Origin: Luteitalea sp. | Lineage (GTDB): Bacteria > Acidobacteriota > Vicinamibacteria > Vicinamibacterales > Vicinamibacteraceae | NCBI GenBank assembly: GCA_009377495.1 | Contig: WHTZ01000007.1 | Span: 1 to 64,000, forward strand | DNA: 64,000 bases | Direction of reading: 5' to 3' | Shown: in pieces, positions 25,314 through 34,028 of the stretch | Layout: each line of letters starts with the position of its first letter | Position numbering within the stretch: the first letter of the stretch is position 1 | Program-made: the position numbers and the translations under genes | Notes under the pieces: model-generated | Databases searched by the model: none | Told to the model about the DNA's origin: nothing | What the model saw: the letters and a program-made list of their open reading frames with translations, nothing else

Positions 25314-25527
25314 GTGTGATTGTCCTGCAGGATACCATCAGACGCTACGGCCGATTCACTCAACCTTGGCGCGCAGGCGAAAGACACGAGGGCTGACACT
25401 TCCGCCGCAATTTTTGCCAAGAACGCCCCTCCTGCGACGCGCTATAAATAGCATTAGCATGACAGATGTGTACGCGGTTCGCTGACACAGGAACAGGAGC
25501 GACTGGACGTCGGCTCTGCAGCATGCC

Positions 25528-26709
25528 ATGACGACATACGGCTTCGCGCTCTTCGACACGACCATCGGCCGATGCGGCATCGTCTGGGGCGGGCGCGGCC
25601 TCGTCCGGGTGCAGCTTCCGGAGGCCCGCGAGCTGGAGACGCGAGCACGTATGCTCCAGCAGTTTCCGGACGCCCGCGAGGCATCGCCGCCACCCGACGT
25701 ACAGCGCGCGATTGATGGCATCGTCGCGCTCTTCCGTGGCGAGGCGAGCCATCTCTCCGGCGTCACGCTCGACATGGATCGGGTGCCGCCTTTCCACGGG
25801 CGCGTCTACGAGGTTGCACGGACGATTCCGCCGGGCCAGACCATCTCGTACGGCGAGATCGCCGCGCGGCTAGGTGCCCCCGCCGCGTCGCGGGCGGTCG
25901 GGCAAGCGCTAGGACGCAACCCGTTCGCCATCGTCGTACCGTGCCATCGCGTGCTCGCGAACGGTGGCAAGCTCGGAGGCTTTTCCGCGCACGGCGGCGT
26001 CGCAACGAAGCTCCGCCTCCTCTCGATCGAAGGCGCGCAGGCGAACGCCCGACAGGCGCTCTTCGATGGCGACGGCACGTTTCGCTTCGAGCCAGACGTG
26101 GCGGTCGAGCACGTGCGTGCATCGGACCGACGACTGGCGCCCCTCATCGACCGTGTTGGCCAGTTTCGCATGCGGCTGCAGACCACGCCGAGTATCTTCG
26201 TCGCGCTCGCCGAGGCGATCGTCTACCAGCAGCTTACCGGCAAGGCCGCTGCCACGATCTTCGCGCGCGTGTGCGCGCTCTTCCCGCGTGCCTACGAAGG
26301 CCCTACGGCGGAGCAGATCCTGCGTGCCTCCGACGACAAGCTCCGCGCCGCCGGTCTGTCGCGCCCAAAGCTTCTCTCGTTGCGCGACCTGGCGCGCAAG
26401 GCTGCTGCCGGCGAGATTCCGACGCTGGCAGAGGTCCACCGCTTGGAGGATGAGGCGATCATCGAGCGCCTCACCAGCGTGCGCGGCATCGGACGGTGGA
26501 CCGTGGAGATGCTCCTCATCTTCCGTCTGGGCCGCCCAGACGTGCTGCCGCTCGACGATTATGGTATCCGGAAGGGCTTTCAGATCGCCTTCAAGAAGCG
26601 CGAGCTGCCGACGCGCAACGATCTCGAAAAGCGCGGCGTGCGGTGGAAGCCTTACCGCACGGTGGCGAGCTGGTATCTGTGGCGCGCGGCGGGACAGGCG
26701 AAGGAATAG
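25528..26709 (+). CDS. Ogt-AlkA fusion: O6-alkylguanine methyltransferase plus 3-methyladenine glycosylase
   Basis: A 393-residue fusion of two alkylation-repair activities. Residues about 1-170 are Ogt-like, with the active-site IVVPCHRVL (C139, the suicidal alkyl acceptor) and FHGRVYEVARTIPPGQTISY. Residues about 175-393 are an AlkA-type HhH-GPD glycosylase: FVALAEAIVYQQLTGKAA, the hairpin LTSVRGIGRWTVEMLLIF and the catalytic acidic LPLDDYGIRKG (D343/D344). The glycosylase lacks the AlkA N-terminal beta domain. Known multidomain alkylation proteins usually join AlkA to Ada; joining to a plain Ogt is less usual. No Ada box was seen upstream. Confidence 0.9.
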   Translation: MTTYGFALFDTTIGRCGIVWGGRGLVRVQLPEARELETRARMLQQFPDAREASPPPDVQRAIDGIVALFRGEASHLSGVTLDMDRVPPFHGRVYEVARTIPPGQTISYGEIAARLGAPAASRAVGQALGRNPFAIVVPCHRVLANGGKLGGFSAHGGVATKLRLLSIEGAQANARQALFDGDGTFRFEPDVAVEHVRASDRRLAPLIDRVGQFRMRLQTTPSIFVALAEAIVYQQLTGKAAATIFARVCALFPRAYEGPTAEQILRASDDKLRAAGLSRPKLLSLRDLARKAAAGEIPTLAEVHRLEDEAIIERLTSVRGIGRWTVEMLLIFRLGRPDVLPLDDYGIRKGFQIAFKKRELPTRNDLEKRGVRWKPYRTVASWYLWRAAGQAKE

Positions 26710-26745
26710 CACGCTACTGCAGGCGGAGAATAACCCGGTCCAAGC

Positions 26746-28794
26746 TTACCGAACCGGGGTCAAACGAATCACGTGCCCTCCCGCTGGTGCCAGCTCCGCA
26801 CGGATGGTATCTGCAGCAGTAACCTGGAGCCGACGGAACGTCAGCGTCGACGGATCGTCCGGAGCGTGGAGATCATCGGCGTTTATCTCGGCGACGAATC
26901 TTCCAGGACCAACGAAGTCCAGCGGTATGGTGAGCTCGCGCGGACTGCCGTCGGACATGCTGCCCACGTACCACTGCTCGTCGCTCCGCCGCGCAACGGT
27001 GATGTACTTGCCGACGACGCCGTTCAGCACTCGCGTCTCGTGCCAAGTGACCGGAACCTGCGCTAGGAGCTCGAGCCCCTCCTGCTCGCGATACGCCGCT
27101 GGGTAGTCTGCCACCATCGGTAGATGATTTTCAAAGATGATATAGCTCGCCAGCGTCCGGGCGCGGGTGCCCTTCACCACCGGGGCGATCTTCCGCGGGG
27201 CGTACTGCCGCGGCCAGACGTGGCGAAACGACCCTTGATGAAAATCCAGCGGGCCCGCCAGCATGCGAATGAATGGCACGGTCACCTCGTGCTCCGGCGA
27301 GACGCCCTGCGCATCCCACTTGTTGTATTCCAGATTCAGCACCCCTTCCGCCGTGAGGAGATTGGGGTATGTGCGACGCAGCCCGGTGGGCTTGGAGGCG
27401 CCGTGCAACGTCACCGTGAGATGGTGCTTGGCCGCCAGCCGAACGGCCTCATGGAGGAAGGTGACCATCTCCTGATCATCACGGTCCATGAAATCCAGCA
27501 TCACGCCTTCGATGCCCCACGTCTCGTAGATGGGAAACGCCGTGTTCATGTGTGCTCTGGCCGCTTGCCAGTGCATCCAGAGGCGCAGACGCACCCCTTT
27601 CTGCCGTGCGTACCCGAGCACTTCGGGTAGGTCGATCTCGGGCACGCTCTTCGTGATGTCTGCACCCTCGTACGGCACGATGGGCCCGTCGTACCAGGCG
27701 CGATCGAAGCCGTCCAATGAGTGATACTCGATGCCCTGCTCGGCACAGAAATCGATGTAATGTTTCATCGTCTGCGTGTTCAAGCCGCCGCGGAAACCAA
27801 CGTCCCCCAGCGCGTACCCGTTCCACCAGGGAAACGTCGTTTTGCCTGGCCTGATCCACGAGGTGTCTCCGATCGCGCGGGGCTCGTTCAAGTTCAGGAT
27901 CAGATTCGATTCGATCAATCTTCCCGGGTCGTCGGCAATCATCAAGACACGCCAGGGTGAGACGTGGGGCACCACGGCTTTGACTTTGACCTGAGGGTTG
28001 TCCGGCCAAGGCGATAGCCGGCTGATAAGGAGGTTCGAGTGACCGGCTACGCCCGACAGATACATTCCCGCATAGTTAGTCAGATTCGCCTCGGTCAAGG
28101 CAATCCAGGTTCCGTCCGGGTACTCGAGAAGCATAGGGAGTCCAAGGAGCGCGTCCGGAGAAACATCTTTCAGTGAGACGAACCGGTAGCGCTGCTCGTA
28201 CGACGTCGTGAATGCTCCCAGTGGCAAGGTGTACGCCTGGGGGTTCCCGACGAACGCAAACGTGGATTGCTCTTCCGTGATGACGAGCTCTGTCGCACCG
28301 GGCAGCTCTGAAAACCGATACCGAAAAGCCACTCCGTCGTTGTACGCGCGAAAAATCACAGCCAGACGCCGACGCGGCTCTGCTCGTTCCTCCAGCGAAA
28401 CGACGGCCTCACGGTAGTGATCGCGTGCCGTACTGGATTTCCCGGGATACACGGGGTAGGTCTGATCTCTCTCTGCGCGTGTGACGTTGACGATTCTGAA
28501 ATTGCTGCTGAGTGGTCCGCTGCCGGCAAGCTCAATGCCGAGGCTCGCGCGACGAACCAGCACCTTCCCCCGCCAGGAGACGTCGTAACAGGGCACGGCT
28601 TTCTTGCCCGACTTCTCGTACAACCCGAACCCGACACGAATGCTCCCGTCGGGCGACTCGACGACAACCGTGCGACTGCGATCCACTTCGTCTGCTGTGC
28701 GCACGCGCCAGTCGGGTCTCGACCATGCGGCCACGGCTGGCGCCAGCAACAGCACCAAGACCGTGACCCTCGCTGTGACGCTCATCCGCTTCAT
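26746..28794 (-). CDS. Glycoside hydrolase family 97 protein (alpha-glucosidase/galactosidase type)
   Basis: About 682 residues from the ATG of MKRMSVTARVT, chosen over an upstream in-frame ATG because it puts the signal peptide (VTVLVLLLAPAVAAW) at the N-terminus. The GH97 order is visible: N-terminal beta-sandwich (VVVESPDGSIRVGFGLYEKSG, GKSSTARDHYREAVVSLEE), (beta/alpha)8 barrel (EYHSLDGFDRAWYDG, GVMLDFMDRDDQEMV, HGASKPTGLRRTYPNLLTAE, GVLNLEYNKWD), and C-terminal sheet. GH97 contains retaining and inverting subfamilies; the acidic residues do not let me assign one. It is probably periplasmic and acts on alpha-linked oligosaccharides. Confidence 0.9.
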   Translation of the reverse strand: MKRMSVTARVTVLVLLLAPAVAAWSRPDWRVRTADEVDRSRTVVVESPDGSIRVGFGLYEKSGKKAVPCYDVSWRGKVLVRRASLGIELAGSGPLSSNFRIVNVTRAERDQTYPVYPGKSSTARDHYREAVVSLEERAEPRRRLAVIFRAYNDGVAFRYRFSELPGATELVITEEQSTFAFVGNPQAYTLPLGAFTTSYEQRYRFVSLKDVSPDALLGLPMLLEYPDGTWIALTEANLTNYAGMYLSGVAGHSNLLISRLSPWPDNPQVKVKAVVPHVSPWRVLMIADDPGRLIESNLILNLNEPRAIGDTSWIRPGKTTFPWWNGYALGDVGFRGGLNTQTMKHYIDFCAEQGIEYHSLDGFDRAWYDGPIVPYEGADITKSVPEIDLPEVLGYARQKGVRLRLWMHWQAARAHMNTAFPIYETWGIEGVMLDFMDRDDQEMVTFLHEAVRLAAKHHLTVTLHGASKPTGLRRTYPNLLTAEGVLNLEYNKWDAQGVSPEHEVTVPFIRMLAGPLDFHQGSFRHVWPRQYAPRKIAPVVKGTRARTLASYIIFENHLPMVADYPAAYREQEGLELLAQVPVTWHETRVLNGVVGKYITVARRSDEQWYVGSMSDGSPRELTIPLDFVGPGRFVAEINADDLHAPDDPSTLTFRRLQVTAADTIRAELAPAGGHVIRLTPVR

Positions 28795-29174
28795 ACCGTG
28801 TTGCCGCTCAACGCCGCTAGGAATCGGTTGCATGAAAGTCAATCTCTGCTACGTCGGCGAACCCGCCGTCGCTACACAAATCTACACGCTCCTTGTATTT
28901 CTGTATGTAGATGTGACGCACTGGGCACGCCTAAGCCAGAGCTAGATGCGGGTCCATCGGCCATCGCAGCGCAAAAATGCGCCTCTCTGTCGGGGTTTTT
29001 TTTGATCTGGTCCGGGTTTTGCGAATCAAATAGTCCGACGCTGACTCGGCCACGCGCAGCGCGGGCCGGAACCTGCCCCGCAGGGGCAATAACAACCTGA
29101 GCCTCTCGACCACCGGACGGCGTGAGGCTCAGCCTTGAGAGCGCGAGTCTCGAGGCGAAAGGAGCACGACAGCT
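28795..29174. other. 380-bp intergenic region with two hairpins
   Basis: No supportable gene. It contains a T8 tract near 28998, a short perfect stem TGCCCC-GCA-GGGGCA (29074-29088), and a 9-bp stem CTGAGCCTC/GAGGCTCAG (29097-29105 with 29124-29132) ending about 40 bases before the proline-rich secreted protein gene. The second hairpin lies in the probable 5' leader and could affect that message. Confidence 0.5.
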
Positions 29175-29774
29175 ATGAAGCGGATCTTCGTTGGCACGTG
29201 TGTCCTGGCGGCCTGTGCGTTTGCGGTGGCGGCTGGAACAACCCAGTCGACCAGCGCTGCCACGGACAGCCAGGCGGTTTTACAGGAACCCACGGAGCCG
29301 CCACAGCAGCCGGAACCGGCGCCGGAACCGACGCCGCAGGAACCGCCCCCTACAGAGCCACCGCCGACAGAGCCTCCGCCGACGGAACCGCCGCCGACGG
29401 AACCGGCGCCGACGGAACCAGCGCCGCAGGAGCCCACAGAGCCAGGCGCGCCGCCCGCAGACATGGGCGACGTCACGCTCAAGGGCTGCCTCCAGGCGGG
29501 TGACGAAGAGGGCACTTTCAAACTGACGAACATCGAAGCGCCTGAGGGCGGTGAGGCGGGCGACGCGCCCGAGGAGGTTACGCTGAAGGCCCCCGAGGGC
29601 GTCGACATAACGCCTCTGACCGAGCAAGTCGGTACCACGGTCGAGCTGAGCGGCAGTTGGGCCGAGCTGTCAGAGGATGAGACGGGTGTTGCCGAGGCCG
29701 GTGCCGTTGGTGGCGGCAAGGTATTCGAACCGAGGTCGGTCCAGCCGGTCTCTGCATCCTGCGAAGGGATCTAG
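29175..29774 (+). CDS. Secreted protein with PTEPP-repeat linker
   Basis: A 199-residue exported protein: signal peptide MKRIFVGTCVLAACAFAVAA, then a proline-rich linker of PTEPP repeats (about residues 38-90), then a compact domain starting VTLKGCLQAGDEEGTFKLTN, which resembles small OB-like or DUF5818-type domains found singly in Acidobacteriota. The last cysteine (VSASCEGI) could pair with the one in KGCLQ. The linker may span the cell wall or hold the domain off the membrane. The function is unknown. AAAGGAGCACG precedes the start, and a strong terminator follows. Confidence 0.75.
   Translation: MKRIFVGTCVLAACAFAVAAGTTQSTSAATDSQAVLQEPTEPPQQPEPAPEPTPQEPPPTEPPPTEPPPTEPPPTEPAPTEPAPQEPTEPGAPPADMGDVTLKGCLQAGDEEGTFKLTNIEAPEGGEAGDAPEEVTLKAPEGVDITPLTEQVGTTVELSGSWAELSEDETGVAEAGAVGGGKVFEPRSVQPVSASCEGI
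29349..29423 (+). repeat. Five 15-bp tandem repeats encoding PTEPP/PTEPA
   Basis: Five in-frame 15-base units, most like CCGACGGAACCGCCG, encode PTEPP or PTEPA. Synonymous differences at third positions show the array is not newly amplified. Copy number may vary between strains. Confidence 0.85.
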
Positions 29775-29799
29775 CCACGCGAACGCGGTAGGACCCCAC

Positions 29800-29835
29800 G
29801 CGCCACGGGGCAATCGCCTCGTGGCGCTTTTTTTT
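29800..29835 (+). terminator. Intrinsic terminator after the PTEPP protein gene
   Basis: Stem GCGCCACG (29800-29807) with CGTGGCGC (29820-29827) and a 12-base loop, immediately followed by eight T residues (29828-29835). This is the clearest Rho-independent terminator in the window. Confidence 0.9.
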
Positions 29836-29847
29836 ACCCCGCCGAAC

Positions 29848-29868
29848 GCGGGGCCTAAAAGGCCCCGC
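29848..29868. repeat. GC palindrome between convergent genes
   Basis: GCGGGGCC-TAAAA-GGCCCCGC, an 8-bp stem. Read on the minus strand the loop is TTTTA, close to the TTTA-loop repeat family. It lies downstream of both the PTEPP gene and the AraC gene and could end minus-strand transcripts. Confidence 0.5.
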
Positions 29869-29897
29869 GCCATGAAGCTGCGAACCCAGCTTTGGGT

Positions 29898-30875
29898 CTA
29901 GGGGGGCGACGGACGCAAGCGACCGCGCGACGTCTGCCGGAACTCGGAGGGCGTGACGCCAAACGCGCGCCGAAAGGCCGCCGTGAAGTGGCTGTGGCTC
30001 GAGAACCCGATGTCGATTGCCAGGGTCGTGAGGTCATCTGCGTGGGGCAGCTCGACGAGCGCTCGCGCGAGACGCAATTGGGTCAAGTACTGGTGCAGTG
30101 ACGTGCCTTCGACCCGCCGAAACAGGTGCGTGAGATAGGCCGGTGACGCACCGACCGCACGCCCCACGTCACGCAGCCGTATCGGGTCCGCGAGCTCTGC
30201 CTCGAGAAACTGCTTCGTTCGCCGGATCAATCGTGCCGTGGTCGCGGCGCCCCGCCCGCCGTGCGCGCCGTCGCTCTGGAGCGCATAACGGAGGAGCGAT
30301 AGCACCAGCTCCTCCGCCTCGAGATCATCCACGTCAGACGCGCCAGTCGCCCAGGACAGGAAGCGTGCGCGGAAGCTCTGTAAAGGCGGACTCGCGCGCC
30401 AACTGCGCCGGCGGAACAGGGCGTGGCTCGGCAGGCGGGCACCGGTTGCGTTCGCAATCTCGGAAAGGACGCAGAGCTCCGGTGTGATGATCAGCTCAGC
30501 GTAGCCACTTGGGAGGGGACGACTGATCCGGTAGCCCTCTCCACCCGTGACGAACAGTACCTGGTTCGCATCACCCACCACGGTGTCTCGTCCGACGTGC
30601 CACACGAAGAGCCCGTGGTACGGAAGACACACCTGAAATTGCGGGGAATAGTGCTCCGCGCTGTCGGAGCGACGCACACCGCCACAACGCAAGTCCTCGA
30701 CCAGTCCAACGGGCAAATCCAGAAGCCGTGTGCGCGACTGGACCTCTCCGCTGTCGTGGCGTACCGGCCTCTCCGGCCGGTCATGCCTCGCGGCACTCGT
30801 CAGCGCGCCTGACGAAGGCCACTCGGGCTCGGGGCTTCTGCTGCCTGGATCTCGATTCCCGGTTCGTGAAGACAT
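29898..30875 (-). CDS. AraC-family transcriptional regulator
   Basis: Up to 325 residues. The C-terminal 100 residues are a standard double-HTH AraC domain (LRDVGRAVGASPAYLTHLFRRVEG, ALVELPHADDLTTLAIDIGFSSHSHFTAAFRRAFGVTPSEFRQT). The N-terminal half is a cupin-like sensing domain (YSPQFQVCLPYHGLFVWHVG). The first 45 residues are low-complexity and Arg-rich, so the true start may be an internal GTG. It is divergent from the PLP-aminotransferase fusion gene 250 bp away and could regulate it (inference). Confidence 0.85.
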   Translation of the reverse strand: MSSRTGNRDPGSRSPEPEWPSSGALTSAARHDRPERPVRHDSGEVQSRTRLLDLPVGLVEDLRCGGVRRSDSAEHYSPQFQVCLPYHGLFVWHVGRDTVVGDANQVLFVTGGEGYRISRPLPSGYAELIITPELCVLSEIANATGARLPSHALFRRRSWRASPPLQSFRARFLSWATGASDVDDLEAEELVLSLLRYALQSDGAHGGRGAATTARLIRRTKQFLEAELADPIRLRDVGRAVGASPAYLTHLFRRVEGTSLHQYLTQLRLARALVELPHADDLTTLAIDIGFSSHSHFTAAFRRAFGVTPSEFRQTSRGRLRPSPP

Positions 30876-31125
30876 CCTGACCTATTGTCTCCGATTCCGG
30901 CAGTGGCCAGCCGTCCACCTAAAGAATTTGATAGCGGCGCGCTCGCCCAGCCGCGCCGGCGCCGCGCAACCGGCCGCGGCACGAGCCCGAAGGTTCTTTA
31001 ATTCACTGACACACCTTCGTCGCAAGTTTGCCACGAGAGCACAGTACTCTGCGTGCGTTGTCGCTACACGCTCGTCGTGCAGTCGTTGTCTCAACGACAC
31101 GCCGCCGAGCACGGGAGGAACGAGA

Positions 31126-33390
31126 ATGCTGGACGACGCGATCAACAGATGGATGGCGTGCGTCGGTGTGCACGCCAGAGAGAGCTGCCAACTGGCCGCA
31201 ACGGATGCCTGGTGGCTGCTGGGACTCGTGCTCTGCGTCGTGCTCGTAGCGCACGCGGGGCGAAGGTTCGTGCGCGCTCTCATGACCGTTCCCGCTATCG
31301 CGTTGGTGCCGGCGCTTTCACGGCAGCTGTCGACGTGGGTGAAGGCGCGTGATTATGACGAGGAGGAGTTCTTCCGAGCGGATGGAGCCACAGAGCCCTT
31401 GGTCGAACGTCGGCGACGAGGACTCGACCGCCTGGCGTCGCTGCTCCACGCCCAGTCTGTCCAGTCCATCGCGTGGGGAAACGCGATCCGCGAGAGCTTT
31501 TCCGATCTGCGCTTTACTGACGCCAATCGGGTTCCGTTCCCCTTCGCCCGTGTGATGCGCGACAAGTTCAATCTCTGCTCGGTCGTGACGGCTTCCCACG
31601 GTCCGAGACTGCGGAGCGTCGACGGGAACTGGACGATAGACGTGAGTGGTGCGTATGGCGTCAACGTCGCGGGCTTCGACCGCTACAAGGCGTGGATACA
31701 GAAGGGCTGGGACCGCGTGAAAGATCTCGGTCCCGTGTTGGGACCGCTGCATCCGATGGTTGCCGAGAACATCGCGATGCTCAAAAACGTGTCTCACCTG
31801 GACGAGGTGTCGTTTCACATGAGCGGCACCGAGGCGGTCATGGCTGCCGTGCGGATGGCGCGCTTCAATACCCGCAAGAAGCTAATCGTCTGTTTTTCAG
31901 GGGCCTACCACGGTTGGTGGGACGGCGTTCAGCCAGGGCTCGGCAGTGAGCGCCCGGTCGACGACTGTCTGACACTCAAGGATCTCAACCCGGCATCGCT
32001 TGCCGTCATTCGCCGCCGGGCGAAGGACATCGCCGCGGTGCTGGTGAATCCGGTGCAGTCGTTCCATCCGAACTCGCCGCCGCCCAACGACGCGGTCTTA
32101 CTGACGAGCGACGTGCGTAAGACCCACGATTCTACGGAGCGGTATGCGAGCTGGCTGCATCAACTGCGCGAGGTGTGCGGCGCGTGCGGCGTTCCGTTGA
32201 TCTTCGACGAAGTGTATACGGGCTTTCGGCTCGCCCCGGGCGGCGCACAGGAGTACTTCGGCGTGCGCGCGGACATGGTCGTGTACGGGAAGACGGTCGC
32301 AGGCGGCCTGCCCATCGGCGTCGTGTGCGGCAAGACAGCGCTCATGCGCCGCTTCGATGCGGACCGTCCGATGCGCATCGCGTATGTCGTGGGCACGTTC
32401 TCGGCCCACCCCGCAGTGATGGGCGCGATGAACGAATTCCTGCGTTGGGCGGTGCAGCCTGCCACGGCGAGGTTATACGACGAGGCGAACCAACGCTGCG
32501 CTGACTGGGTGCAATCGACCAATCAGCAGATGGCTGACGCGTCGCTGCCCGTGCGTGTGGTGAACCTCGGGACGGTCTGGACAGTCCTCTTCAAGGAACC
32601 GGGGCGTTACAACTGGCTGCTGCAGTACTACCTGCGCGCCGAGGGCGTCACGCTCAGTTGGGTCGGCACCGGACGGTGCTTGAGCAGCATGGACGTCACG
32701 GCGGACGACTATCGCGCCTTGCAGGTAAAGTTGGTGGAGGCGGCGGGCTCGATGAGGAGCGATGGATGGTGGCTGACCGAACACGAATATCCAGGAAGGG
32801 AGAAGCGTATGCGAATGCGTGTGATGTGGGACATGTTGGGGAGTCTGGTACCGGTGCCGAAGTCTTTGCAGGCATTCTATGTGGCGGTCATGCAACGCAA
32901 AGAGGATGACCACCATGCCTCTCACAATGACAAGGCGAATCAGCTTCTCCATCTGTTGAGCTCGAGCGCCTTTCTCTATTGTTACGTCATCATCTTCTCC
33001 GACCTCACCACCGCAATGTGCTTGGGGTTGGCGTCTCTGTTCGTGCGCCAATTCGGCCACGCGATTTTGGAGCCACCGTGTCATGACGAGGAAGCGTTGC
33101 TACTCGGATACACCACGCGCGACAAGACGCTCATCGTGCTCGGCTACGGCCTGATTCCGGTGATAGGTATGGTGCAAGCAGACGCCTGGACCTTTGCGGC
33201 GTTCGCCGCCACGCTCCCCACGATCGCGCTGCATTGGTTTCGCTGGACTCTTTTCGTGGTATTCCTCCGCGTGGCGTACCTGATCTGGAAGCACAACTTC
33301 CGCATCTCGATGATCTGGTTCGTCAAGCTCGTCACCGATCCGCTGACCGACGTCGTCACCTATTTCCCGCGTCGCGCCCAGGGCGCCTGA
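31126..33390 (+). CDS. Class III PLP aminotransferase/aminomutase fused to an Mpo1 (DUF962)-like membrane domain
   Basis: A 754-residue fusion. ATG 31126 follows GGGAGGAACG. An N-terminal membrane helix (WWLLGLVLCVVLVAHAG) precedes a glutamate-1-semialdehyde-aminomutase-like fold: FHMSGTEAVMAAVRMARF, FSGAYHGWWDGV, LIFDEVYTGFRLAPGGAQ, and the Schiff-base lysine K389 in VVYGKTVAGGLPIG. After about residue 590 comes a multi-helix domain with HNDKANQLLHLL and QFGHAILEP, echoing the N-x3-H and GH-x-x-x-E pattern of Mpo1-type proteins, whose yeast member oxidises 2-hydroxy fatty acids. It is coupled to a PEMT-like gene 4 bp downstream. An aminolipid or sphingoid-type lipid role is inference. Confidence 0.75.
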   Translation: MLDDAINRWMACVGVHARESCQLAATDAWWLLGLVLCVVLVAHAGRRFVRALMTVPAIALVPALSRQLSTWVKARDYDEEEFFRADGATEPLVERRRRGLDRLASLLHAQSVQSIAWGNAIRESFSDLRFTDANRVPFPFARVMRDKFNLCSVVTASHGPRLRSVDGNWTIDVSGAYGVNVAGFDRYKAWIQKGWDRVKDLGPVLGPLHPMVAENIAMLKNVSHLDEVSFHMSGTEAVMAAVRMARFNTRKKLIVCFSGAYHGWWDGVQPGLGSERPVDDCLTLKDLNPASLAVIRRRAKDIAAVLVNPVQSFHPNSPPPNDAVLLTSDVRKTHDSTERYASWLHQLREVCGACGVPLIFDEVYTGFRLAPGGAQEYFGVRADMVVYGKTVAGGLPIGVVCGKTALMRRFDADRPMRIAYVVGTFSAHPAVMGAMNEFLRWAVQPATARLYDEANQRCADWVQSTNQQMADASLPVRVVNLGTVWTVLFKEPGRYNWLLQYYLRAEGVTLSWVGTGRCLSSMDVTADDYRALQVKLVEAAGSMRSDGWWLTEHEYPGREKRMRMRVMWDMLGSLVPVPKSLQAFYVAVMQRKEDDHHASHNDKANQLLHLLSSSAFLYCYVIIFSDLTTAMCLGLASLFVRQFGHAILEPPCHDEEALLLGYTTRDKTLIVLGYGLIPVIGMVQADAWTFAAFAATLPTIALHWFRWTLFVVFLRVAYLIWKHNFRISMIWFVKLVTDPLTDVVTYFPRRAQGA

Positions 33391-33394
33391 CATC

Positions 33395-33916
33395 GTGGAA
33401 GTCGGGTTGTTGCTCTCTGCGGCGGCGTTGTTGAGCCTCGAGCGGATCTGCTATGTCTGGATTTGGCGCGCGCCGGACGCCTTTCGCGTGATGTGCCCCG
33501 GGGAAGAGGAACCAGTCGCCGCCGTGCGGTTCCTCTTCTCCGGCTTCAAGGTGCTGCAGCTCACCGTGTTCGTCTGGTGGTGCTACGTCCATGGCAATGG
33601 CTCGATCTGGCCGCCCGATGGCGGACCGATCGTCGTGGGGTTGGGCGGTCTCTTCATCGCGGCCGGCCAGTGGCTGAACCTGAGCGTTTTCTATCACCTA
33701 GGGACCGTGGGTGTGTTCTACGGCAACCGGTTTGGCCACGAGGTTCCCTGGTGTCGACAGTTCCCCTTTTCGCTGCTCGCTCATCCGCAATACGTGGGTA
33801 CGGTGCTATCCATCTGGGGCTTCTTCTTGATCATGCGGTTCCCTCACGGTGACTGGTACGTCATCCCGGCGCTCGAAACCGTCTACTACGTGCTGGGAGC
33901 CCGCTTGGAACAATAG
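33395..33916 (+). CDS. Integral-membrane phospholipid (PEMT/ICMT-like) methyltransferase
   Basis: A 173-residue membrane protein with four to five helices. The C-terminal signature FSLLAHPQYVGTVLSIWG plus ETVYYVLGARLEQ matches the SAM-binding HPxYxG...E pattern of phosphatidylethanolamine N-methyltransferase and isoprenylcysteine methyltransferase families, closest in feel to the eukaryotic PEMT type. GTG 33395 lies 4 bp after the aminotransferase fusion, so the two are surely co-expressed. The likely substrate is an amino-headgroup lipid, possibly the product of the partner. Confidence 0.75.
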   Translation: MEVGLLLSAAALLSLERICYVWIWRAPDAFRVMCPGEEEPVAAVRFLFSGFKVLQLTVFVWWCYVHGNGSIWPPDGGPIVVGLGGLFIAAGQWLNLSVFYHLGTVGVFYGNRFGHEVPWCRQFPFSLLAHPQYVGTVLSIWGFFLIMRFPHGDWYVIPALETVYYVLGARLEQ

Positions 33917-33951
33917 CGACGCCCCCGTGCACGCTGGTCTGCATAATAGAT

Positions 33952-33980
33952 GGTAGGGCGCAGCTTTAGCTGCGCCATCA
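33952..33980 (+). repeat. TTTA-loop palindromic repeat
   Basis: GGTAGGG, stem-loop GGCGCAGC-TTTA-GCTGCGCC, then ATCA. The stem differs from the 3444 copy by a compensated base-pair change. It lies in the 112-bp gap before the beta-lactamase/VanX fusion gene. Confidence 0.8.
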
Positions 33981-34028
33981 CAGTCACACGTCAGAGATGG
34001 CGCCCCTAATCTAAAGAGGCGAAGAACG

